A DNA stretch of 64,000 bases from Pseudonocardia sp. MH-G8 (GTDB lineage: Bacteria > Actinomycetota > Actinomycetes > Mycobacteriales > Pseudonocardiaceae). The DNA is taken from NCBI RefSeq assembly GCF_002262885.1, contig NZ_NKYF01000010.1:124001-188000 (forward strand), read 5' to 3'. Both the position numbers and the translations under genes were made by a program. Below the pieces are notes generated by a model. The model was not told where the DNA came from. It made no database searches and worked only from the letters and a program-made list of their open reading frames with translations. Positions 45,468-53,551 of this stretch are shown here, in pieces (the first letter of the stretch is position 1; each line of letters begins with the position of its first letter).

Positions 45468-46541
45468 TCAGGCGACGGCGGTGTAGGCGCCGCGGACGTG
45501 CGCGCCAAGTGGTCCCAGGACGTGCGCGGCGTCGCGGCTCACCCCGCGCAAGGTGTTGGAGGCGAATGAACGCTGCAGTTCGAGGCCCGTGTAGGCGAGC
45601 CCCGGGTGAGTGGTGGAAATGCCGCCGACGTGCAACGGCATGCCGTTCTGCAGCGCGCCGAGTGGTTCCAGATAGCCCAGGTTGGGGCGGTAGCCGGTGG
45701 CGAAGACAACCGTGTCGACGTGCTCGCGCGAGCCGTCCGGCCACACGACCGCGTCGACGTCGAACGCGGTGAACATCGGGCGGCGGTCCAGCACACCCTC
45801 GCTCAGCGCCTCGCCGTACTTCCCGGGATCGAGGACGAGGGTGCTGGTCAGCAGCGGCGCGAGCCATTCCAGGGGGAGGTCGTCGAAGCCGGCGGTGAGG
45901 CGGTGGTGGATGTCGCGGCCGTCGGGCTGCTGCGCGACGAGCTGCAGAGGGCTGCGGGACGCGATGGTCGTGGTGGCGACGGTAGCGAGCTCATAGGCGA
46001 TCTGGACGGCGGAGTTGCCGCCCCCGACCACGACCACGCGTTCGCCGACATGTGCTGCGGGGGAGCGGAAGTCGGACGCGTGCATGATGCGGCCCTGGAA
46101 CTGGTCCTGTCCGGCCAGCAACGGCAGGTAGGGGTTGTCGAACGACCCCGATGCGGCAACCACGCCCGTTGCCTCGATCTCGTCGCCCGCAACGGTGGAG
46201 ACGAGGAAGCCGCCGCCCGGTCGCGCGCCCACCGCGGCCACCCGCACCGAGGTGCGGATCTCGACATCGAGGCGGGCGGCGTAGCTGGTCAGGTACTCGG
46301 TGACCTCGTCGCGGCTGGGGTAGTGGTCGGGGTCCCCCGGGAACGGGGCGTCCGGCATGGCGCTGAACCGGGCCGGCGAGAACAGCCGGAGGCTGTCGTA
46401 GTAGTCCGGCCAGGAGCCGCTGGGCCGTTCGCGAGCCTCCAGCACCAGCGGGCGGAGGCCTCGCCGCTGGGCTTCGCGGGCGGCGGCCAGCCCCGACTGG
46501 CCCCCGCCGATGATCACTAGAGGGTGAGAGATCGTCGTCAT
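45468..46541 (-). CDS. Second flavin monooxygenase (ArsO-like group)
   Basis: This 357-aa product has an N-terminal FAD motif LVIIGGGQSGLAAAREAQRRG, then LRLFSPARFSAMPDAPFPGDPDHYPSRDEV, an NADPH motif VVVVGGGNSAVQIAYEL, and VVFATGYRPNLGYLEPL. It is related to the ArsO-like protein at 44019 and opposite in direction. It is divergent from the ArsR gene at 46601 with a clear operator in between, so its expression is controlled by that regulator. Confidence 0.85.
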   Translation of the reverse strand: MTTISHPLVIIGGGQSGLAAAREAQRRGLRPLVLEARERPSGSWPDYYDSLRLFSPARFSAMPDAPFPGDPDHYPSRDEVTEYLTSYAARLDVEIRTSVRVAAVGARPGGGFLVSTVAGDEIEATGVVAASGSFDNPYLPLLAGQDQFQGRIMHASDFRSPAAHVGERVVVVGGGNSAVQIAYELATVATTTIASRSPLQLVAQQPDGRDIHHRLTAGFDDLPLEWLAPLLTSTLVLDPGKYGEALSEGVLDRRPMFTAFDVDAVVWPDGSREHVDTVVFATGYRPNLGYLEPLGALQNGMPLHVGGISTTHPGLAYTGLELQRSFASNTLRGVSRDAAHVLGPLGAHVRGAYTAVA

Positions 46542-46553
46542 GACCGAATCGTA

Positions 46554-46575
46554 TCGTCATTTCGCGAGATGACGA
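46554..46575. promoter_or_regulatory. ArsR-type operator dyad
   Basis: The 22-bp dyad has 7-bp perfect arms TCGTCAT and ATGACGA around TTCGCGAG, and is 20/22 symmetric. It sits between the divergent monooxygenase and ArsR genes, 12 bp from the former start and 25 bp from the latter, and most likely controls both. Confidence 0.75.
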
Positions 46576-46600
46576 GAAGTTTCTCTGGGACACTGGGCAC

Positions 46601-46954
46601 ATGAGCGTGGATGGCGGCAGGAGCGAGGCGGCGTGCCGGCCGCGGTCGGAGGCGCTCGACCCGCTGCCGGCGGAGCTGAGCGCGACCACCCGGGAGTTCC
46701 TGAAGGCTCTGAGCAGTCCGAACCGGCAGCGGATCATGCTGCTGTTCGCCCGGGGAGCCGAGCTGTCGGTGGGGGAGGTGGCCGAGCAGGTCGGCATCGG
46801 CCAGTCGACCGCATCGGAGCAGCTGTCGGTCCTGCGTCGCGCCGGCATCGTCACGTCCCGTCGCGACGGCAAGATCGTGCTGTACCGGTCGGACCGGGCC
46901 GGCGCCATGAGCGTCCTCGCCGACCTGCAGACCTACCTGCAGACATGTTGCTGA
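46601..46954 (+). CDS. arsR: ArsR/SmtB-family repressor
   Basis: This 117-aa product has the winged-helix ATTREFLKALSSPNRQRIMLLFARGAELSVGEVAEQVGIGQSTASEQLSVLRRAGIVTSRRDGKIVLYRS and a C-terminal Cys pair (QTCC) that can bind As(III)/Sb(III). It probably represses the divergent flavin monooxygenase and itself through the dyad at 46554-46575. Confidence 0.9.
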   Translation: MSVDGGRSEAACRPRSEALDPLPAELSATTREFLKALSSPNRQRIMLLFARGAELSVGEVAEQVGIGQSTASEQLSVLRRAGIVTSRRDGKIVLYRSDRAGAMSVLADLQTYLQTCC

Positions 46955-47210
46955 ATGCTCGCGGTTTCCGGCTAACAACAAGTCTGGGTATGACCTGTAC
47001 ACCGTCTGTGCCACTCCGAACTCCGCGGGCGCTCGCAGATGCTCCAGTGGAGGACTTGGCCGATCAACGATGGAGCGGTGGGACCAGACGTTCCCGGCCT
47101 CGGCGTCTCCGCTAGGAGCCTTGTTCCCGGAGCGGTCTCAGATCTCGAGGTGGAGGTGTGGCCGACAGCGGGCCGGGCGTGCGTCCTGGCCCACGGCGGC
47201 TGCTGTCGCG

Positions 47211-47613
47211 ATGGTGGCCACCCTTGCGGGCCTGTCCGCGATCCTCCTCCTCATCGACCTCGAGCCGTGGCGGCCCGCGGACGTCACGACCTTCTTGATA
47301 CCTGGGCTGGCGATCGCGTACCTCGTCTTCGGCGCGCGGGGCCAGCTCCGGCGCCCTGGCGTCCTGCGGTTGGAGATCGTCGGGCTGGTCCTCTTCGGTA
47401 GCTGTGCCCTGCTTGCCGTGCTCGTCGACCCGAGGGCCGGTCAGTACGTCGCGGGCGCAGCGTGGATCGGCCACGCCGCCTGGGACGTCGCCCACCACCG
47501 GGACCTGAGCCACCACCACGCGGTCGGAGTCGTACCTCGGGGATACGCGGAGTTTTTCATTCGACCTCCTGATCGGCGCCTCCCTCACCGCCGCACCCCT
47601 CGCGCCGACATGA
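47211..47613 (+). pseudogene. Small membrane protein gene with frameshift
   Basis: The frame MVATLAGLSAILLLIDL...IPGLAIAYLVFGARGQL...GAAWIGHAAWDVAHHRDLSHHHAVGVVPRGYAEF shows four hydrophobic helices. After GAGTTTTTCATTCGAC (about 47553) a one-base shift restores a plausible end (FDLLIGASLTAAPLAPT). The total length is three-fold plus one, as expected for one extra base. It is either a pseudogene or an error at a T-run. Function unknown. Confidence 0.6.
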
Positions 47614-47763
47614 CGTACGTCCGATGTCGGTCGCACCCGGCAGATGGTCTACGGCCGGCCCGAGCCGTCGCGCTTGTGCCGGCGCCATCAAGCCCTCGGC
47701 ACTGATGCCCCACCCGGCCTGCCCCGACGCCTGCATTGCGGGCGCCGGGACAGTCCTCGCGGG

Positions 47764-49164
47764 TCAGTGGCTGACCGCGGTCCTGCCGGGTGTCAGGAGC
47801 GCGGCGACGACTGCCGCAGCGACCGCAGCGACCGCGGCGACAATGAAGCCGTTCTCGAAGCCGGTGAGCGTGTTTCCGACGAGGCTGGCCGCCGCCACAC
47901 TGGAGACGACGGCGGCTCCGATGGAGGCGCCGAACTCGTGGAAGGTGCTGACGATGCCGGCGGCGATGCCGGCTTCGTGCGGAGCCACCTGGCCGAGAGC
48001 AGTCGCGGAAGCTACCACGAACAGGGCGCCGGTTCCCGCGGCCGCGACCGCTACGCCCACCACCACGGCCACGGGGTCCAACCACAGGGCGGGTGCGGCC
48101 ATGCCGACCGCGGAGGTGAGCAGGCCGACCACGGCGAGTGGCCGCGCGCCCAACCGGGAGATCGCCCGTCCGGTCAGGTTGGCGCCGAGCATCGTCGCCA
48201 GCGCGACCGGGAGGAACAGCAGCCCGGTGTGCAGGGCGCCGTATCCGCGAGCCTGCTGGAAGTAGAACGTGCCCAGGAAGAACACCGCGATCATCAGCGC
48301 CGTCGCCACCAGGATGAGGAAGGTACCGGTGGCCACCGGGCGCCGGGCCAGCAGCGCGACGTCCATCAGCGGCGAGCGGGTTCTCCGCTGCCAGAGCACG
48401 AACGCCAGGTAGCCCCCGGCCGCCAGCAGCACGAGCGACCCGGTGGCTGCCGTCAGCCAGCCCTGGTCCCCGGCCCTGACCAGCGCGTAGATCAGGGCGC
48501 CGGACGAGGCGGTGACCAGCAGCGCACCGAGGACGTCGAGCCGGCCGCGCGGCACGGCCGCGCGCTGGTGCGGCAGCATCCTGGCGAGAGCAGCGACGAT
48601 CACCAGCCCGATCGGCACGTTGATGTAGAAGACCCACGGCCATCCAGGACCGGCGGTGAGCAGACCGCCCAGCAGTACGCCGAGGGCAGCGCCACCGCCG
48701 CCCAGCGCAGACCACACGCCGAGCGCCCTGTTTCGCTCGTCACCGCTGAACAGCGCCATGACCACCGCCAGCGCGGACGGCGACAGCATCGCCGCGCCGG
48801 CCCCCTGGGCGATGCGACCACCGACCAGTAGCGCGGCCGAGTCGGCGAACCCGGTCACCAGCGACGCCACGGTGAAGAGCAGCAGACCGGCGAGCGCGAC
48901 CCGCTTGGCACCGATCAGGTCGGCGATCCGGCCCCCCAGCAGCATCAGGCCGCCGAAGGTCAACGTGTAGGCGCTGACGGTCCAGGTCAGCGCCTCACGG
49001 CTCAGGCCGAGGTCGGTCTCGATGTGCGGCAGCGCGATCGCCACGACGGTGACGTCGAGGATCAACATCAACTGGGCTACCCCGAGGAACCCCAGGATCC
49101 GCCATCGCAACGGGTGTGGCGCATCGTGCTGTGCGGACATCTCATCGGTCTCGTTCGGTCTCAT
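47764..49164 (-). CDS. MFS drug exporter (DHA2, EmrB/QacA type)
   Basis: This 466-aa transporter of the 14-helix DHA2 group has LDVTVVAIALPHIETDLGLS (motif D1), GGRIADLIGAKRVALAG (motif A), VGGRIAQGAGAAMLSPSAL (motif B) and ALGGGGAALGVLLGG (motif C). It exports hydrophobic drugs using protons. AGGAGG lies eight bases before the ATG at 49164. It is divergent from a TetR gene with two operators in between, so it is derepressed by its substrates. Confidence 0.93.
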   Translation of the reverse strand: MRPNETDEMSAQHDAPHPLRWRILGFLGVAQLMLILDVTVVAIALPHIETDLGLSREALTWTVSAYTLTFGGLMLLGGRIADLIGAKRVALAGLLLFTVASLVTGFADSAALLVGGRIAQGAGAAMLSPSALAVVMALFSGDERNRALGVWSALGGGGAALGVLLGGLLTAGPGWPWVFYINVPIGLVIVAALARMLPHQRAAVPRGRLDVLGALLVTASSGALIYALVRAGDQGWLTAATGSLVLLAAGGYLAFVLWQRRTRSPLMDVALLARRPVATGTFLILVATALMIAVFFLGTFYFQQARGYGALHTGLLFLPVALATMLGANLTGRAISRLGARPLAVVGLLTSAVGMAAPALWLDPVAVVVGVAVAAAGTGALFVVASATALGQVAPHEAGIAAGIVSTFHEFGASIGAAVVSSVAAASLVGNTLTGFENGFIVAAVAAVAAAVVAALLTPGRTAVSH

Positions 49165-49188
49165 GGGACGGGCCTCCTGCCGGGCTAA

Positions 49189-49245
49189 CTCGTATGTTGG
49201 CGTACGAGCTCAAGCTGGAGGTTAACTCGTATATTCCCGTACGAG
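49189..49245. promoter_or_regulatory. Two tandem TetR operators
   Basis: CTCGTA-N8-TACGAG occurs at 49189-49208 and 49226-49245, both within the larger AACTCGTAT...CGTACGAGCT frame. The 37-bp centre spacing and the place between divergent MFS and TetR genes make these strong repressor sites. Confidence 0.85.
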
Positions 49246-49259
49246 CTAGAGTGGGTGGC

Positions 49260-49907
49260 ATGCCGACCGTCAGCCGACCACGCCGGCGTGCTGACGCCGA
49301 GCGCAGCATCGCCAACATCGTCTCCGCGGCACGCACGTGCCTCAGCAATGATCCGGACGCCACCACCGACGACATCGCGAAGGCGGCCGGGGTCGGGCGG
49401 ATGACGCTGTACGGACACTTCCGCACCCGTCCGGAACTGGTCGAAGCCGCACTCGTAGACGCACTGCGGGCCGGAGAGGCAACACTGTCGACCCTCGACC
49501 TCGCAGGTGACGCACGCGCCGCCCTGACGCGGCTGCTCGAATCCAGTTGGTCCCTCGTCGCGGAGTCGGCGGCACTGGTCGCGGCGGCTCGGGGGGTCCT
49601 CCCCGCCGGGCGCCTCCGCGAGCTGCACGGCGCGCCCGCTGAGCGGGTCGAGGAGCTCCTTCTCCGCGGTCAGGAGCAGGGCGTGATCCGCATCGACCTG
49701 CCGATCGCCTGGCTGGTCAGCGCCGTGCACTACATGCTGAAAGGTGCTGCGGAGGAGGAGCGCGCCGGACGCATCGGGTCCGCGGACGTCGCTCGGGTCA
49801 TCACCGCGACGGTGCAATCGATTGTGGCCGTTCCCGCATTGGACGTGCACTCACCGGGCCGCACGAGCGGCCCGCGCGAGGCCGACGAGGGCGCAGTGGC
49901 GACGTGA
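49260..49907 (+). CDS. TetR-family repressor of the MFS exporter
   Basis: This 215-aa product has an N-terminal helix-turn-helix (SIANIVSAARTCLSNDPDATTDDIAKAAGVGRMTLYGHFRTRPELVEAAL) and an all-helical ligand domain of TetR type. I chose the ATG at 49260 because the operators lie directly before it; the open frame upstream reads through the operators. It is probably autoregulated. Confidence 0.92.
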   Translation: MPTVSRPRRRADAERSIANIVSAARTCLSNDPDATTDDIAKAAGVGRMTLYGHFRTRPELVEAALVDALRAGEATLSTLDLAGDARAALTRLLESSWSLVAESAALVAAARGVLPAGRLRELHGAPAERVEELLLRGQEQGVIRIDLPIAWLVSAVHYMLKGAAEEERAGRIGSADVARVITATVQSIVAVPALDVHSPGRTSGPREADEGAVAT

Positions 49908-49940
49908 CGCACAGCGTGGACGCGCCCGTCGAGCGAGCAG

Positions 49941-50180
49941 ATGTCCTGCGGACGGCCGATGGCGCTGTCCGATGCCCGCGCTTCGACCGAGATCGTGTCC
50001 GACGGCGGGTTGCCCCAGCGCGAGCTCGTCGAGCGGCTGCATCTCGACCGCAGCTCGGTGAGTCGGCTGGTCGCACTCGGCTGGGTGGAGAGGGCGAACG
50101 GGGCCGGATCAGCGGACCGTGTGCCTGTCTCCACGGAGGCCGGGCGCTGGGCCGCCGGACCATCGCCGCCGCCAGGGCCG
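49941..50180 (+). pseudogene. MarR-family regulator remnant
   Basis: The fragment SDARASTEIVSDGGLPQRELVERLHLDRSSVSRLV...GWVERANGAGSADRVPV keeps the winged helix of MarR proteins, but it lacks the N-terminal dimer helices, and the C-terminal part turns into Pro/Ser-rich nonsense. Neighbouring frames add no clean start. It looks like a decayed neighbour of the tetR-MFS pair. Confidence 0.6.
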
Positions 50181-50251
50181 AGCGGTTCGCCGCAGCTCAG
50201 CGTGAGTCCGAAACCAGTCGGCGGAGATGCGGCTACCCTAGGAGGGTAGGG

Positions 50252-50511
50252 GAACGCGCCCGGGGTGACGAGGCAGACGGTCCGGCTGCCAACCGTGGAA
50301 ATGTCGCCGCGGAATTCAGTAGCCGCGGCCGTTAAGGCGTTTCTGCGGGATACCTCGCGGGGTCGGTGCCTCACCGGGAGGCGACCGGACGCCTCGTGAG
50401 GACCGGTCAAGTCGGCTGCGAAGGATGTCCGCCAGGTCTGGTGAGACGACGTGCATGCCGGGGCAAGGGCCGGCGCATTGAACAAGGCGGCGGTCTAACA
50501 ACGGGCGAGGG
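50252..50511. other. Gap without gene
   Basis: No coding frame or clear signal is visible between the MarR relic and the NlpC/P60 gene. Confidence 0.4.
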
Positions 50512-51585
50512 TCAGAGGCGGCGGGCGCTGGTGAACGTTCTGGTCGACACCTTCTGGTACTTCACGACATCTCCAGTCTGGGGTGCAGCGAGCATCTTTC
50601 CATCACCGACGTAGATCCCGACGTGACTGATCGGCTGGTAGGAGAACACAAGATCTCCGGGACGCAGATCGGCCAAGGACACGGAGCGGCCTACGTTTGC
50701 CTGTTGGCTGCTCGAGCGTGGCAGAGTCACTCCTGCTCGTTTGAAGGCCCATGAGGTGAGGCCGGAACAGTCGAAGCTGTTAGGACCCTCCGCCCCCCAC
50801 TGGTACGGCTTGCCGAGCTGGGCCTGCGCCGCCCGAAGCGCCTCGATTCCCGCCGCGGTGCCAACGATCGGGCCGCTGGGACCGGTCTCGACGGGGCCAG
50901 TGCGCTCGCGTCGCTGCTGGGGCGTGAGCCGTTCGAGGAGCCGTTCGGCTTCATCGATGCGGACCTCGGCGTCGCGCTTGCGCGTTGATACGTCCTTCTC
51001 GGCGTTCGCGGCTTGGTCGGCAGCCGATGCCGCGCGCCGCGCCGCGGCGTCAGCCTCCGCCTGTGCCTGCGCCGTTTGATCGACGACGGCAGTGAGCCGG
51101 TCGAGCGCCTCGCGGTAGCCCGACGTGACGGTCTCGAGCGCGGACATCCGGTCGATGAACTCCTGCGGGGACCTGCTGGCCAGTACCGCATTGAGCTGGT
51201 CGAGGTTGCCGCTCTCGAACGCCGACATCGCCACGGCGTCTACCTGCAGGCGGAAGCGTTCCTCGTTGGCCTTGGCGGCGTCCACGGCAGCGCGAGCGGG
51301 GTCGACGGCCGCCTGCAGCGTGTTCAGCTCGGATTCCCGGGCCTCGAGCGTGTCGGTGGCAGCGTGCCACTCCTCGGTGAGGGCCTCCGCTTCCCGCTGC
51401 ACCTGCTCCAGTTGCTCTGCGGCATCTGCAGCGTTGTCCGGGGGCGGCTGTGCCGCGGCCGGTGTGAATCCGGCCAGCAGCGTGAGCAGGGCGACGAGCA
51501 CGACCGCACTGGTTGATGAGGCGTACCGTCCACACAACCTCCATCGGGTCCAAGGGGCAGGCAGGGTACGTCGAGGGGGCTCCAC
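50512..51585 (-). CDS. Secreted NlpC/P60 peptidoglycan endopeptidase with coiled-coil domain
   Basis: This 357-aa product has a signal peptide (VVLVALLTLLAGFTPAAAQ), a long coiled coil (residues about 50-225) like RipA-type hydrolases, and an NlpC/P60 domain with catalytic Cys in FDCSGLTSWAF and His in ISHVGIYVGDGK. It cleaves peptide stems of peptidoglycan outside the membrane. It is the first gene of the minus-strand envelope series 50.5-55.5 kb. Confidence 0.9.
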   Translation of the reverse strand: MEPPRRTLPAPWTRWRLCGRYASSTSAVVLVALLTLLAGFTPAAAQPPPDNAADAAEQLEQVQREAEALTEEWHAATDTLEARESELNTLQAAVDPARAAVDAAKANEERFRLQVDAVAMSAFESGNLDQLNAVLASRSPQEFIDRMSALETVTSGYREALDRLTAVVDQTAQAQAEADAAARRAASAADQAANAEKDVSTRKRDAEVRIDEAERLLERLTPQQRRERTGPVETGPSGPIVGTAAGIEALRAAQAQLGKPYQWGAEGPNSFDCSGLTSWAFKRAGVTLPRSSSQQANVGRSVSLADLRPGDLVFSYQPISHVGIYVGDGKMLAAPQTGDVVKYQKVSTRTFTSARRL

Positions 51586-52029
51586 GTGGCCAGATCTCCT
51601 CTCACGATCCCGCGCATTCCTCGATCGAGAGGCGCGGGATGCCGAGCCGTACCGATAGAAGCCTTGCGCGGTGTCCAGGCGTCGCCATTCGCGTCGGATG
51701 ACTGAAATGTCTCAAGATCTCGGAGGTTAGGTAGCTGCGTCAGAGCGGTCCAGCGCCGGTTCGCTCGGCACGGCGACGGTGAGCGGTCACCCAGAAGCCA
51801 CACACGGCACAGCGACTGGCCCGCGCGCCGCCAGCCCTCGCTCGACGTCACTGATTGAATGCGCAGCGTCATGATCTGAGTCGCTTGGCGCGTGTCGGTG
51901 TCCGCCAGCCGCAACCTCGAGATGACGTCTTGATCGGGGCCAGGAGCGAGTCCGCGGCGCGGCGATGCGTCGAGGTGCACGATCGCCGCGCCGGACGGCA
52001 GGTCGGCCCGCCGTTCTGATGCCTGAATC
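51586..52029. other. Gap with relic sequence
   Basis: No intact gene is present. Short ORFs on both strands lack motifs. It leads into the fragment described at 52030-52095. Confidence 0.4.
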
Positions 52030-52095
52030 GGTAGCCCGGCGGTGCCGGGGAAGAAGTCGCAGGCGCGTCCGTTGGGTGGTCGCTGCTGGGTCTGC
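52030..52095 (-). pseudogene. Fragment related to the 58.4-kb lytic protein
   Basis: The minus strand encodes PPNGRACDFFPGTAG, matching PKGRACDFFPGTAG in the protein at 58356-59465. Upstream QQRP matches HQWNPSSDHP only loosely. It is a leftover C-terminal piece, evidence of duplication within the envelope locus. Confidence 0.65.
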
Positions 52096-52166
52096 CAGGG
52101 CAAGCGTCGCCGCGAGCAGCAGGCAGCATTCCGTACCGTCCGGCCTGGAAGGCCAACGCTCTCCGG

Positions 52167-53528
52167 TCAGTCGCTGAGCACGTCGCCCTCGCGGTTGCCG
52201 AAGACCTGGTTTTCGCCCGAGGGATCCAGCGGAGAGCCCTTGAGCATGATCCCTGCGCTGCTACCGAAGATCGTGTTTTCGGCGATGTCGACATCGCCGT
52301 CCACGTCGACGTAGATGCCGTATCTCCCGTTCTCGCCGATGACGTTGTCGCGGACGGCCGTCCGCATCGACTCGCTGACCAGCCGGACACCGTCTTGCTG
52401 GTTGCCGCGGATCTGGTTGCGCTCGACGACGTTGCCCTGCGCGGTCTGCCCGACCCCGATCCCGGACTCGTCGTTGTCGTAGACGCGGTTGCCGCGGACC
52501 GTGTTGTCGGAGGACTCGTTGATGTTGATGCCCTGTGCAGTGTTGCCGAACGAGTCGTTGTTCTCGATCAGGTTCCGATCCGATCGAAGGTAGAGCACGA
52601 TCCCGTGGTGCTTGTTCGCATAAACGACGTTGTTGCGGACGACGCTGTCTGTGACGTCTTCGGCGAGGATGATCCCGTGTTTACCGTTGTTGTATACGGT
52701 GTTTCGCTCGATCACCAGGTTGCGTGATCCGGTGTGCGGGTCGACGCCGTACAGGACGTTGTCGTGGAACTCGTTGTCCGCCACGACCAGGCCGCTGACC
52801 TCGTAGCTGTAGAGCCCGAAGTAGTTATGGGATACGTCGCTGTTGGTGATCTTGCCGTTGGTTCCGTCGGTGCGCCACGAAAGTCCGTAGGATTCAACGT
52901 CCGCGCTGCCGAGGAAGCGCAGCTCGGCGCGCTCGATCGCCATCTGCGCTCCGTCGCGCGCGAGCAGGTAGCCCCGGCCGTCGGCATACTCGGTGTCGAC
53001 GCGATCTTGTGCCACGTCCCAGGAGGTGATGCAGCTGCCATTGATGTCGAGAGTTCCGCCGAGTGCCTTGAGGGACGCGTTACGACTACCCTCGCTAGCC
53101 AGTTTGAGCCAGCTCACGGCCGGAGCGGTGATCAATAGGGTTGCGCCGGGCATGATGACGAGGTCGGCGTCGAGCAGCCACTCACCCGGGGCGACCTCGC
53201 GGAGGGCGGCCGGGTCTCCCACGGCTTCCGCCACCGCCGGGAGCGTCGCCTGATCCCCGGCGACGAGCTCGATGGTGTTCGCTGCGCGGTCGAAGCGAGC
53301 GCCGACGCCGGAGGGCGCAGAGTCAGGCGGTCCTTGCGCCGGCGCCTGCCGGCTGCACGGCCGCGTTGGGTCGACGGGGTCGGCGGCAGCGACCTCGCGC
53401 CGGTCGAGGGGCTCTGGGGCGGGAGCCGAGCAGGCGGTAGCCGCGAGCGAGAACGCGACTGCCAGAACGATGAGCGTGGCCCCACGGAGCATGCCGTGGC
53501 CGGACGCGCCCGTGTACCGAGTCTTCAT
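52167..53528 (-). CDS. Right-handed beta-helix lipoprotein (mannuronan epimerase/NosD-like)
   Basis: This 453-aa product has a lipoprotein signal with box LAATACS (Cys about 33), then a linker, then about eight parallel beta-helix turns (KITNSDVSHNYFGLYSYEV, LVVADNEFHDNVLYGVDPHTGS, NLVIERNTVYNNGKHGIILA and so on). The fold is shared by alginate C5-epimerases (AlgG/AlgE), NosD and pectate lyases. It lies outside the membrane and likely edits or cuts an acidic surface polysaccharide. The ATG at 53528 has a GGGAGACC ribosome site. Confidence 0.85.
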   Translation of the reverse strand: MKTRYTGASGHGMLRGATLIVLAVAFSLAATACSAPAPEPLDRREVAAADPVDPTRPCSRQAPAQGPPDSAPSGVGARFDRAANTIELVAGDQATLPAVAEAVGDPAALREVAPGEWLLDADLVIMPGATLLITAPAVSWLKLASEGSRNASLKALGGTLDINGSCITSWDVAQDRVDTEYADGRGYLLARDGAQMAIERAELRFLGSADVESYGLSWRTDGTNGKITNSDVSHNYFGLYSYEVSGLVVADNEFHDNVLYGVDPHTGSRNLVIERNTVYNNGKHGIILAEDVTDSVVRNNVVYANKHHGIVLYLRSDRNLIENNDSFGNTAQGININESSDNTVRGNRVYDNDESGIGVGQTAQGNVVERNQIRGNQQDGVRLVSESMRTAVRDNVIGENGRYGIYVDVDGDVDIAENTIFGSSAGIMLKGSPLDPSGENQVFGNREGDVLSD

Positions 53529-53551
53529 GGTCTCCCGTTCGATTTCCTCGG

